NCBI GenBank assembly: GCA_002189035.1
Contig: NEEC01000120.1
Location: forward strand, 1-27,654
Reading direction: 5' to 3'
Source of the DNA: Utricularia gibba
Taxonomy: Eukaryota > Streptophyta > Magnoliopsida > Lamiales > Lentibulariaceae
DNA length: 27,654 nt
The number at the start of each line of letters is the position of its first letter. Position 1 is the stretch's first letter. The position numbers and the translations under genes are program-made. Below the pieces are notes generated by a model. That model made no database searches. It saw nothing but the letters and a program-made list of their open reading frames with translations, and was not told where the DNA came from. Shown here piece by piece: positions 1 through 9,600 of the stretch.

Positions 1-1369
1 ACTCAATAGTAGCTTACGTGGCTCGCAACGTATGTTTGATATAGATGACATCCTTTAACCTGTATGGTCGAAGGTTTTCTCCTCCCAAACGTATAGCGGC
101 ATGCCCACTTTCGTGTCCAAATATTCAGGAGGTCGGGGTGGTAGCCATCTAACGGCTGGATAGCACATCCACATCGTATGTGCTCCGTAGAATGAATCCG
201 AAAATGTTAATGTTTCCAACGCACGTTGTTGGAGATCGGGAAAGTACATGGAGTGTCCTTGGCCACATTCTAGTATTCATTGGATGCTGGCTGAGTTTGT
301 TGCACAACAAAACACCCTCAAACGAGTAGCGATGGTGCACCATGATCCGCCATGGAGTGAACTCGTGACTCCTCTGCGTAAGTCTCACTTTGTTTCCATG
401 GAAGATCATAAGGGAAAGCAATAGGAAAAACTAAGAAGTACTTGGTATCGTTGATGTTACAACCCTGCATCATTGATCCTGATGTACCCCTTCGTATCGT
501 TGGACGACACATCAGTGGTGAAGTACTTGGCTAGAGTCCATGGGTTGGACTTTACGGTCCTATGGACGTGCGCATCAGTGCTGGTCTAATCTCCACGCAT
601 CCTCATATCTTTCAACGGCCGCGATAATAGACCAACGGTCTCCTTGTCCAGTCCATTCGCTAAGGAGTCCAGAACACCTGAAGGTAACGGCAAAGCTTGC
701 GAGGCCGTCCAGCAACGGAGAAAAGAAAGGAAGTAGTGCGCATGGATGTGAACGCCTAAAAGAGCGTGGGAGTTTGCACTAGAGACCATCAACCCGTTGA
801 ATCGTGTCGATGCTTGAGGGAAGACGACCACCCATTCATCTTTGTACGTTGCATCGGACCTGGTTGAAAGTGAGGACGGAAAATTGGCTACACTCGTAAA
901 GGTGCACGAGCAGTATGCTCAATCGGATGATGGTCAAGCCGTTAGCATACGGAAAACACACTCGCGTGTTGCGCACGCGGCTTTAACGATTGCTTAACCG
1001 AGTGATCCCTTCTCTATCTCCATCCACAATCTGGGTAAAAGGCATCCGGAGGTCAGGCATTGGAATGTCGTAAGGTATGAAGTATGCATGTTGCAAGGCG
1101 TGACCTGCTTGCGAAGCAATACCGATCCATTCCACGTTACCGCTTCTTTGCAAAGCCTGGAGGGAGAATGGAATTTTGCATCAGGAGTGGATGCCATGGG
1201 GGTCGAATTATAAGGGGAGGTGTGCGTTTGTTCCGTGAGCTATGTGGATTCGAAGCACAAGTGCTGGGTGGTCGAGTTATGGACTTTGGGTTAGGAGTGG
1301 CTACACTCTGGATCCACGACCGATATGTTCTTCGATGCTCTATGACTCATTTCTCATTCAATGATGTCC
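1..1369. repeat. Satellite unit 1 (1,369 bp)
   Basis: Site states S1-S6: A, C, G, C, GG, C. It is three bases short because of three single-base losses, all in C runs: C5 to C4 at 487-490, C3 to C2 at 705-706 and C3 to C2 at 1140-1141. No other unit has these three losses, and they fit consensus error at a contig edge. It is the only unit of the S6-C block (units 1-6) with C at S2. Confidence 0.95.
487..1141. other. Left-edge zone with private C-run deletions
   Basis: Three C-run losses (487-490, 705-706, 1140-1141) within 655 bp occur only in unit 1. All other units keep C5, C3 and C3 at these places. Probably residual sequencing error rather than variation. Confidence 0.6.
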
Positions 1370-1530
1370 ACTCAATAGTAGCTTACGTGGCTCGCAACGT
1401 ATGTTTGATATAGATGACATCCTTTAACCTGTATGGTCGAAGGTTTTCTCCTCCCAAACGTATAGCGGCATGCCCACTTTCGTGTCCAAATATTCAGGAG
1501 GTCGGGGTGGTAGCCATCTAACGGCTGGAT

Positions 1531-1553
1531 AGCACATCCACATCGTATGTGCT
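1531..1553. repeat. Inverted repeat, 7-bp arms, 9-bp spacer (offset 162-184)
   Basis: AGCACAT at 1531-1537 pairs perfectly with ATGTGCT at 1547-1553. Shown in the reference unit; it is present in every unit, including the partial one. It could form a hairpin in single-stranded DNA or RNA. No function is implied. Confidence 0.8.
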
Positions 1554-1583
1554 CCGTAGAATGAATCCGAAAATGTTAATGTT

Positions 1584-1602
1584 TCCAACGCACGTTGTTG
1601 GA
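1584..1602. repeat. Inverted repeat, 6-bp arms, 7-bp spacer (offset 215-233)
   Basis: TCCAAC at 1584-1589 pairs with GTTGGA at 1597-1602. A nested AACG/CGTT dyad lies around the spacer. Present in all complete units. Confidence 0.75.
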
Positions 1603-1664
1603 GATCGGGAAAGTACATGGAGTGTCCTTGGCCACATTCTAGTATTCATTGGATGCTGGCTGAG

Positions 1665-1680
1665 TTTGTTGCACAACAAA
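1665..1680. repeat. Near-palindrome, 7-bp arms, 2-bp centre (offset 296-311)
   Basis: TTTGTTG at 1665-1671 is the reverse complement of CAACAAA at 1674-1680, separated by CA. The compact dyad is compatible with a symmetric protein-binding site or a small cruciform. Confidence 0.8.
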
Positions 1681-1700
1681 ACACCCTCAAACGAGTAGCG

Positions 1701-1712
1701 ATGGTGCACCAT
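1701..1712. repeat. Perfect 12-bp palindrome ATGGTGCACCAT (offset 332-343)
   Basis: The 12 bases equal their own reverse complement; the flanking bases do not extend the symmetry. It is present in every complete unit, giving one copy per 1.37 kb. It is the longest uninterrupted palindrome I found in the monomer. Confidence 0.85.
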
Positions 1713-1762
1713 GATCCGCCATGGAGTGAACTCGTGACTCCTCTGCGTAAGTCTCACTTTGT

Positions 1763-1772
1763 TTCCATGGAA
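1763..1772. repeat. Palindrome TTCCATGGAA (offset 394-403)
   Basis: A 10-bp perfect dyad centred on CATG. It is the fifth dyad within about 240 bp of the unit. Confidence 0.75.
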
Positions 1773-1803
1773 GATCATAAGGGAAAGCAATAGGAAAAAC
1801 TAA

Positions 1804-1814
1804 GAAGTACTTGG
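1804..1814. repeat. Short internal direct repeat, copy 1 (GAAGTACTTGG)
   Basis: The 11-mer contains the palindrome AAGTACTT and recurs at 1890-1900 in the same unit. The adjoining GTATCGTTG (1814-1822) recurs at 1864-1872. The two words appear in reversed order in the second half, so this is not a simple sub-unit duplication. Confidence 0.7.
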
Positions 1815-1889
1815 TATCGTTGATGTTACAACCCTGCATCATTGATCCTGATGTACCCCCTTCGTATCGTTGGACGACACATCAGTGGT

Positions 1890-1900
1890 GAAGTACTTGG
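1890..1900. repeat. Short internal direct repeat, copy 2 (GAAGTACTTGG)
   Basis: Exact second copy of the 11-mer at 1804-1814, starting 86 bp further on. It lies directly before the AGTCCA/TGGACT hairpin. Confidence 0.7.
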
Positions 1901-1904
1901 CTAG

Positions 1905-1921
1905 AGTCCATGGGTTGGACT
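1905..1921. repeat. Inverted repeat, 6-bp arms, 5-bp loop (offset 536-552)
   Basis: AGTCCA at 1905-1910 pairs with TGGACT at 1916-1921 around TGGGT. No T-run follows it, so it is not a bacterial-type terminator. Confidence 0.75.
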
Positions 1922-1998
1922 TTACGGTCCTATGGACGTGCGCATCAGTGCTGGTCTAATCTCCACGCATCCTCATATCTTTCAACGGCCGCGATAAT

Positions 1999-2011
1999 AG
2001 ACCAACGGTCT
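1999..2011. repeat. Inverted repeat, 5-bp arms, 3-bp loop (offset 630-642)
   Basis: AGACC at 1999-2003 pairs with GGTCT at 2007-2011 around AAC. The stem is short, but the arms match perfectly. Confidence 0.6.
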
Positions 2012-2255
2012 CCTTGTCCAGTCCATTCGCTAAGGAGTCCAGAACACCTGAAGGTAACGGCAAAGCTTGCGAGGCCCGTCCAGCAACGGAGAAAAGAAAG
2101 GAAGTAGTGCGCATGGATGTGAACGCCTAAAAGAGCGTGGGAGTTTGCACTAGAGACCATCAACCCGTTGAATCGTGTCGATGCTTGAGGGAAGACGACC
2201 ACCCATTCATCTTTGTACGTTGCATCGGACCTGGTTGAAAGTGAGGACGGAAAAT

Positions 2256-2266
2256 TGGCTACACTC
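2256..2266. repeat. 11-bp direct repeat TGGCTACACTC, copy 1 (offset 887-897)
   Basis: It recurs exactly at 2670-2680 in the same unit, 414 bp on. Five of the six recurrent polymorphic sites, S1 to S5, lie between the two copies; S6 lies 12 bp beyond the second. Confidence 0.7.
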
Positions 2267-2333
2267 GTAAAGGTGCACGAGCAGTATGCTGAATCGGATG
2301 ATGGTCAAGCCGTTAGCATACGGAAAACACACT

Positions 2334-2350
2334 CGCGTGTTGCGCACGCG
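2334..2350. repeat. GC-rich hairpin, 6-bp arms, 5-bp loop (offset 965-981)
   Basis: CGCGTG at 2334-2339 pairs with CACGCG at 2345-2350 around TTGCG. It is the most stable-looking stem of the unit and the CpG-densest spot. Unit 18 has an extra CG in the right arm. Confidence 0.8.
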
Positions 2351-2476
2351 GCTTTAACGATTGCTTAACCGAGTGATCCCTTCTCTATCTCCATCCACAA
2401 TCTGGGTAAAAGGCATCCGGAGGTCAGGCATTGGAATGTCGTAAGGTATGAAGTATGCATGTTGCAAGGCGTGACC

Positions 2477-2489
2477 TGCTTGCGAAGCA
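2477..2489. repeat. Inverted repeat, 5-bp arms, 3-bp loop (offset 1108-1120)
   Basis: TGCTT at 2477-2481 pairs with AAGCA at 2485-2489 around GCG. Confidence 0.6.
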
Positions 2490-2579
2490 ATACCGATCCA
2501 TTCCACGTTACCCGCTTCTTTGCAAAGCCTGGAGGGAGAATGGAATTTTGCATCAGGAGTGGATGCCATGGGGGTCGAA

Positions 2580-2592
2580 TTATAAGGGGAGG
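2580..2592 (+). promoter_or_regulatory. TTATAAGGGGAGG element, loosely like a plant Pol I start motif
   Basis: The T/A stretch followed by a G run (offset 1211-1223) resembles the TATA-plus-G-run motif at rRNA transcription starts of many plants. That is a match over about ten bases only, with no rRNA gene or other promoter element in view. It contains S5, the site where five units lose a G and unit 12 has G to C. It could equally be chance. Confidence 0.2.
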
Positions 2593-2669
2593 TGTGCGTT
2601 TGTTCCGTGAGCTATGTGGATTCGAAGCACAAGTGCTGGGTGGTCGAGTTATGGACTTTGGGTTAGGAG

Positions 2670-2680
2670 TGGCTACACTC
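2670..2680. repeat. 11-bp direct repeat TGGCTACACTC, copy 2 (offset 1301-1311)
   Basis: Exact match to 2256-2266. Directly after it comes the single GGATCC that I saw in each unit, and then S6. Confidence 0.7.
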
Positions 2681-2741
2681 TGGATCCACGACCGATATGT
2701 TCTTCGATGCTCTATGACTCATTTCTCATTCAATGATGTCC

Positions 2742-4113
2742 ACTCAATAGTAGCTTACGTGGCTCGCAACGTATGTTTGATATAGATGACATCCTTTAAC
2801 CTGTATGGTCGAAGGTTTTCTCCTCCCAAACGTATAGCGGCATGCCCACTTTCGTGTCCAAATATTCAGGAGGTCGGGGTGGTAGCCATCTAACGGCTGG
2901 ATAGCACATCCACATCGTATGTGCTCCGTAGAATGAATCCGAAAATGTTAATGTTTCCAACGCACGTTGTTGGAGATCGGGAAAGTACATGGAGTGTCCT
3001 TGGCCACATTCTAGTATTCATTGGATGCTGGCTGAGTTTGTTGCACAACAAAACACCCTCAAACGAGTAGCGATGGTGCACCATGATCCGCCATGGAGTG
3101 AACTCGTGACTCCTCTGCGTAAGTCTCACTTTGTTTCCATGGAAGATCATAAGGGAAAGCAATAGGAAAAACTAAGAAGTACTTGGTATCGTTGATGTTA
3201 CAACCCTGCATCATTGATCCTGATGTACCCCCTTCGTATCGTTGGACGACACATCAGTGGTGAAGTACTTGGCTAGAGTCCATGGGTTGGACTTTACGGT
3301 CCTATGGACGTGCGCATCAGTGCTGGTCTAATCTCCACGCATCCTCATATCTTTCAACGGCCGCGATAATAGACCAACGGTCTCCTTGTCCAGTCCATTC
3401 GCTAAGGAGTCCAGAACACCTGAAGGTAACGGCAAAGCTTGCGAGGCCCGTCCAGCAACGGAGAAAAGAAAGGAAGTAGTGCGCATGGATGTGAACGCCT
3501 AAAAGAGCGTGGGAGTTTGCACTAGAGACCATCAACCCGTTGAATCGTGTCGATGCTTGAGGGAAGACGACCACCCATTCATCTTTGTACGTTGCATCGG
3601 ACCTGGTTGAAAGTGAGGACGGAAAATTGGCTACACTCGTAAAGGTGCACGAGCAGTATGCTGAATCGGATGATGGTCAAGCCGTTAGCATACGGAAAAC
3701 ACACTCGCGTGTTGCGCACGCGGCTTTAACGATTGCTTAACCGAGTGATCCCTTCTCTATGTCCATCCACAATCTGGGTAAAAGGCATCCGGAGGTCAGG
3801 CATTGGAATGTCGTAAGGTATGAAGTATGCATGTTGCAAGGCGTGACCTGCTTGCGAAGCAATACCGATCCATTCCACGTTACCCGCTTCTTTGCAAAGC
3901 CTGGAGGGAGAATGGAATTTTGCATCAGGAGTGGATGCCATGGGGGTCGAATTATAAGGGGAGGTGTGCGTTTGTTCCGTGAGCTATGTGGATTCGAAGC
4001 ACAAGTGCTGGGTGGTCGAGTTATGGACTTTGGGTTAGGAGTGGCTACACTCTGGATCCACGACCGATATGTTCTTCGATGCTCTATGACTCATTTCTCA
4101 TTCAATGATGTCC
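2742..4113. repeat. Satellite unit 3 (1,372 bp)
   Basis: Site states: A, G, G, G, GG, C. It is the only unit before unit 8 with G at S4 (base 3761). That change creates an ATG at 3759-3761 and lengthens the plus-strand open frame to 132 codons (3759-4157). Its neighbours on both sides have C at S4, so this may be a conversion patch or an early trace of the downstream haplotype. Confidence 0.96.
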
Positions 4114-5484
4114 ACTCAATAGTAGCTTACGTGGCTCGCAACGTATGTTTGATATAGATGACATCCTTTAACCTGTATGGTCGAAGGTTTTCTCCTCCCA
4201 AACGTATAGCGGCATGCCCACTTTCGTGTCCAAATATTCAGGAGGTCGGGGTGGTAGCCATCTAACGGCTGGATAGCACATCCACATCGTATGTGCTCCG
4301 TAGAATGAATCCGAAAATGTTAATGTTTCCAACGCACGTTGTTGGAGATCGGGAAAGTACATGGAGTGTCCTTGGCCACATTCTAGTATTCATTGGATGC
4401 TGGCTGAGTTTGTTGCACAACAAAACACCCTCAAACGAGTAGCGATGGTGCACCATGATCCGCCATGGAGTGAACTCGTGACTCCTCTGCGTAAGTCTCA
4501 CTTTGTTTCCATGGAAGATCATAAGGGAAAGCAATAGGAAAAACTAAGAAGTACTTGGTATCGTTGATGTTACAACCCTGCATCATTGATCCTGATGTAC
4601 CCCCTTCGTATCGTTGGACGACACATCAGTGGTGAAGTACTTGGCTAGAGTCCATGGGTTGGACTTTACGGTCCTATGGACGTGCGCATCAGTGCTGGTC
4701 TAATCTCCACGCATCCTCATATCTTTCAACGGCCGCGATAATAGACCAACGGTCTCCTTGTCCAGTCCATTCGCTAAGGAGTCCAGAACACCTGAAGGTA
4801 ACGGCAAAGCTTGCGAGGCCCGTCCAGCAACGGAGAAAAGAAAGGAAGTAGTGCGCATGGATGTGAACGCCTAAAAGAGCGTGGGAGTTTGCACTAGAGA
4901 CCATCAACCCGTTGAATCGTGTCGATGCTTGAGGGAAGACGACCACCCATTCATCTTTGTACGTTGCATCGGACCTGGTTGAAAGTGAGGACGGAAAATT
5001 GGCTACACTCGTAAGGTGCACGAGCAGTATGCTGAATCGGATGATGGTCAAGCCGTTAGCATACGGAAAACACACTCGCGTGTTGCGCACGCGGCTTTAA
5101 CGATTGCTTAACCGAGTGATCCCTTCTCTATCTCCATCCACAATCTGGGTAAAAGGCATCCGGAGGTCAGGCATTGGAATGTCGTAAGGTATGAAGTATG
5201 CATGTTGCAAGGCGTGACCTGCTTGCGAAGCAATACCGATCCATTCCACGTTACCCGCTTCTTTGCAAAGCCTGGAGGGAGAATGGAATTTTGCATCAGG
5301 AGTGGATGCCATGGGGGTCGAATTATAAGGGGAGGTGTGCGTTTGTTCCGTGAGCTATGTGGATTCGAAGCACAAGTGCTGGGTGGTCGAGTTATGGACT
5401 TTGGGTTAGGAGTGGCTACACTCTGGATCCACGACCGATATGTTCTTCGATGCTCTATGACTCATTTCTCATTCAATGATGTCC
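4114..5484. repeat. Satellite unit 4 (1,371 bp)
   Basis: Site states: deleted, G, G, C, GG, C. One A is missing from the AAA at S1 (AA at 5013-5014), which accounts for the length. It is the first of three units with this deletion (4, 8, 12), spaced exactly four units apart. The loss fuses two minus-strand frames into a 133-codon open frame (4689-5090). Confidence 0.96.
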
Positions 5485-6856
5485 ACTCAATAGTAGCTTA
5501 CGTGGCTCGCAACGTATGTTTGATATAGATGACATCCTTTAACCTGTATGGTCGAAGGTTTTCTCCTCCCAAACGTATAGCGGCATGCCCACTTTCGTGT
5601 CCAAATATTCAGGAGGTCGGGGTGGTAGCCATCTAACGGCTGGATAGCACATCCACATCGTATGTGCTCCGTAGAATGAATCCGAAAATGTTAATGTTTC
5701 CAACGCACGTTGTTGGAGATCGGGAAAGTACATGGAGTGTCCTTGGCCACATTCTAGTATTCATTGGATGCTGGCTGAGTTTGTTGCACAACAAAACACC
5801 CTCAAACGAGTAGCGATGGTGCACCATGATCCGCCATGGAGTGAACTCGTGACTCCTCTGCGTAAGTCTCACTTTGTTTCCATGGAAGATCATAAGGGAA
5901 AGCAATAGGAAAAACTAAGAAGTACTTGGTATCGTTGATGTTACAACCCTGCATCATTGATCCTGATGTACCCCCTTCGTATCGTTGGACGACACATCAG
6001 TGGTGAAGTACTTGGCTAGAGTCCATGGGTTGGACTTTACGGTCCTATGGACGTGCGCATCAGTGCTGGTCTAATCTCCACGCATCCTCATATCTTTCAA
6101 CGGCCGCGATAATAGACCAACGGTCTCCTTGTCCAGTCCATTCGCTAAGGAGTCCAGAACACCTGAAGGTAACGGCAAAGCTTGCGAGGCCCGTCCAGCA
6201 ACGGAGAAAAGAAAGGAAGTAGTGCGCATGGATGTGAACGCCTAAAAGAGCGTGGGAGTTTGCACTAGAGACCATCAACCCGTTGAATCGTGTCGATGCT
6301 TGAGGGAAGACGACCACCCATTCATCTTTGTACGTTGCATCGGACCTGGTTGAAAGTGAGGACGGAAAATTGGCTACACTCGTGAAGGTGCACGAGCAGT
6401 ATGCTGAATCGGATGATGGTCAAGCCGTTAGCATACGGAAAACACACTCGCGTGTTGCGCACGCGGCTTTAACGATTGCTTAACCGAGTGATCCCTTCTC
6501 TATCTCCATCCACAATCTGGGTAAAAGGCATCCGGAGGTCAGGCATTGGAATGTCGTAAGGTATGAAGTATGCATGTTGCAAGGCGTGACCTGCTTGCGA
6601 AGCAATACCGATCCATTCCACGTTACCCGCTTCTTTGCAAAGCCTGGAGGGAGAATGGAATTTTGCATCAGGAGTGGATGCCATGGGGGTCGAATTATAA
6701 GGGGAGGTGTGCGTTTGTTCCGTGAGCTATGTGGATTCGAAGCACAAGTGCTGGGTGGTCGAGTTATGGACTTTGGGTTAGGAGTGGCTACACTCTGGAT
6801 CCACGACCGATATGTTCTTCGATGCTCTATGACTCATTTCTCATTCAATGATGTCC
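5485..6856. repeat. Satellite unit 5 (1,372 bp)
   Basis: Site states: G, G, G, C, GG, C. S1 is G at base 6384. Units with this G follow directly after each S1-deletion unit (units 5, 9, 13), part of the four-unit cycle. Confidence 0.96.
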
Positions 6857-8228
6857 ACTCAATAGTAGCTTACGTGGCTCGCAACGTATGTTTGATATAG
6901 ATGACATCCTTTAACCTGTATGGTCGAAGGTTTTCTCCTCCCAAACGTATAGCGGCATGCCCACTTTCGTGTCCAAATATTCAGGAGGTCGGGGTGGTAG
7001 CCATCTAACGGCTGGATAGCACATCCACATCGTATGTGCTCCGTAGAATGAATCCGAAAATGTTAATGTTTCCAACGCACGTTGTTGGAGATCGGGAAAG
7101 TACATGGAGTGTCCTTGGCCACATTCTAGTATTCATTGGATGCTGGCTGAGTTTGTTGCACAACAAAACACCCTCAAACGAGTAGCGATGGTGCACCATG
7201 ATCCGCCATGGAGTGAACTCGTGACTCCTCTGCGTAAGTCTCACTTTGTTTCCATGGAAGATCATAAGGGAAAGCAATAGGAAAAACTAAGAAGTACTTG
7301 GTATCGTTGATGTTACAACCCTGCATCATTGATCCTGATGTACCCCCTTCGTATCGTTGGACGACACATCAGTGGTGAAGTACTTGGCTAGAGTCCATGG
7401 GTTGGACTTTACGGTCCTATGGACGTGCGCATCAGTGCTGGTCTAATCTCCACGCATCCTCATATCTTTCAACGGCCGCGATAATAGACCAACGGTCTCC
7501 TTGTCCAGTCCATTCGCTAAGGAGTCCAGAACACCTGAAGGTAACGGCAAAGCTTGCGAGGCCCGTCCAGCAACGGAGAAAAGAAAGGAAGTAGTGCGCA
7601 TGGATGTGAACGCCTAAAAGAGCGTGGGAGTTTGCACTAGAGACCATCAACCCGTTGAATCGTGTCGATGCTTGAGGGAAGACGACCACCCATTCATCTT
7701 TGTACGTTGCATCGGACCTGGTTGAAAGTGAGGACGGAAAATTGGCTACACTCGTAAAGGTGCACGAGCAGTATGCTGAATCGGATGATGGTCAAGCCGT
7801 TAGCATACGGAAAACACACTCGCGTGTTGCGCACGCGGCTTTAACGATTGCTTAACCGAGTGATCCCTTCTCTATCTCCATCCACAATCTGGGTAAAAGG
7901 CATCCGGAGGTCAGGCATTGGAATGTCGTAAGGTATGAAGTATGCATGTTGCAAGGCGTGACCTGCTTGCGAAGCAATACCGATCCATTCCACGTTACCC
8001 GCTTCTTTGCAAAGCCTGGAGGGAGAATGGAATTTTGCATCAGGAGTGGATGCCATGGGGGTCGAATTATAAGGGGAGGTGTGCGTTTGTTCCGTGAGCT
8101 ATGTGGATTCGAAGCACAAGTGCTGGGTGGTCGAGTTATGGACTTTGGGTTAGGAGTGGCTACACTCTGGATCCACGACCGATATGTTCTTCGATGCTCT
8201 ATGACTCATTTCTCATTCAATGATGTCC
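6857..8228. repeat. Satellite unit 6 (1,372 bp)
   Basis: Site states: A, G, G, C, GG, C, the same as unit 2. It is the last unit with C at S6 (base 8179). Every later complete unit has T there. Confidence 0.96.
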
Positions 8229-9600
8229 ACTCAATAGTAGCTTACGTGGCTCGCAACGTATGTTTGATATAGATGACATCCTTTAACCTGTATGGTCGAA
8301 GGTTTTCTCCTCCCAAACGTATAGCGGCATGCCCACTTTCGTGTCCAAATATTCAGGAGGTCGGGGTGGTAGCCATCTAACGGCTGGATAGCACATCCAC
8401 ATCGTATGTGCTCCGTAGAATGAATCCGAAAATGTTAATGTTTCCAACGCACGTTGTTGGAGATCGGGAAAGTACATGGAGTGTCCTTGGCCACATTCTA
8501 GTATTCATTGGATGCTGGCTGAGTTTGTTGCACAACAAAACACCCTCAAACGAGTAGCGATGGTGCACCATGATCCGCCATGGAGTGAACTCGTGACTCC
8601 TCTGCGTAAGTCTCACTTTGTTTCCATGGAAGATCATAAGGGAAAGCAATAGGAAAAACTAAGAAGTACTTGGTATCGTTGATGTTACAACCCTGCATCA
8701 TTGATCCTGATGTACCCCCTTCGTATCGTTGGACGACACATCAGTGGTGAAGTACTTGGCTAGAGTCCATGGGTTGGACTTTACGGTCCTATGGACGTGC
8801 GCATCAGTGCTGGTCTAATCTCCACGCATCCTCATATCTTTCAACGGCCGCGATAATAGACCAACGGTCTCCTTGTCCAGTCCATTCGCTAAGGAGTCCA
8901 GAACACCTGAAGGTAACGGCAAAGCTTGCGAGGCCCGTCCAGCAACGGAGAAAAGAAAGGAAGTAGTGCGCATGGATGTGAACGCCTAAAAGAGCGTGGG
9001 AGTTTGCACTAGAGACCATCAACCCGTTGAATCGTGTCGATGCTTGAGGGAAGACGACCACCCATTCATCTTTGTACGTTGCATCGGACCTGGTTGAAAG
9101 TGAGGACGGAAAATTGGCTACACTCGTAAAGGTGCACGAGCAGTATGCTGAATCGGATGATGGTCAAGCCGTTAGCATACGGAAAACACACTCGCGTGTT
9201 GCGCACGCGGCTTTAACGATTGCTTAACCGAGTGATCCCTTCTCTATCTCCATCCACAATCTGGGTAAAAGGCATCCGGAGGTCAGGCATTGGAATGTCG
9301 TAAGGTATGAAGTATGCATGTTGCAAGGCGTGACCTGCTTGCGAAGCAATACCGATCCATTCCACGTTACCCGCTTCTTTGCAAAGCCTGGAGGGAGAAT
9401 GGAATTTTGCATCAGGAGTGGATGCCATGGGGGTCGAATTATAAGGGGAGGTGTGCGTTTGTTCCGTGAGCTATGTGGATTCGAAGCACAAGTGCTGGGT
9501 GGTCGAGTTATGGACTTTGGGTTAGGAGTGGCTACACTCTGGATCCACGATCGATATGTTCTTCGATGCTCTATGACTCATTTCTCATTCAATGATGTCC
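8229..9600. repeat. Satellite unit 7 (1,372 bp)
   Basis: Site states: A, G, G, C, GG, T. It equals units 2 and 6 except for S6, which is T for the first time (base 9551). It therefore links the left haplotype to the right one. The T turns this spot into CGATCGAT, an 8-bp palindrome absent from the C allele. Confidence 0.96.

Larger units (their letters stand above)
1370..2741. repeat. Satellite unit 2 (1,372 bp), reference copy
   Basis: Site states: A, G, G, C, GG, C. Full consensus length with no private variant seen, so I use it as the reference copy for sub-unit features. In it S1 is base 2269, S2 is 2291, S3 is 2359, S4 is 2389, S5 is 2591-2592 and S6 is 2692. Unit 6 has the same six states. 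Confidence 0.97.
4114..9600. repeat. Putative higher-order repeat block A (units 4-7)
   Basis: S1 reads deletion, G, A, A in these four units, and the same order follows in units 8-11. The block is 5,487 bp. The other sites here are uniform (S2 G, S4 C, S5 GG), so membership of the cycle rests on S1 alone. Confidence 0.4.

Noticed and set aside
1-1372. Monomer as eight diverged copies of an about 171-bp nucleosome-size repeat (1,372/8 = 171.5)
   Set aside because: The arithmetic fits, but I see no similarity between successive 171-bp segments; the only internal repeats are short words at other spacings.
1860-1880. CENP-B box near TTCGTATCGTTGG
   Set aside because: It starts with TTCG, but the required A and the CGGG at fixed spacing are missing. 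The other candidate, near GATCGGGA at offset 234, lacks the TTCG half.
1905-1921. Hairpins as rho-independent terminators
   Set aside because: Stems are only 5-7 bp and none is followed by a T run. Nothing upstream needs terminating.
2612-2640. tRNA-derived (SINE-like) internal promoter around GGATTCGAAGC
   Set aside because: It only partly resembles a B box, and no A box lies at suitable distance upstream. No cloverleaf can be drawn.
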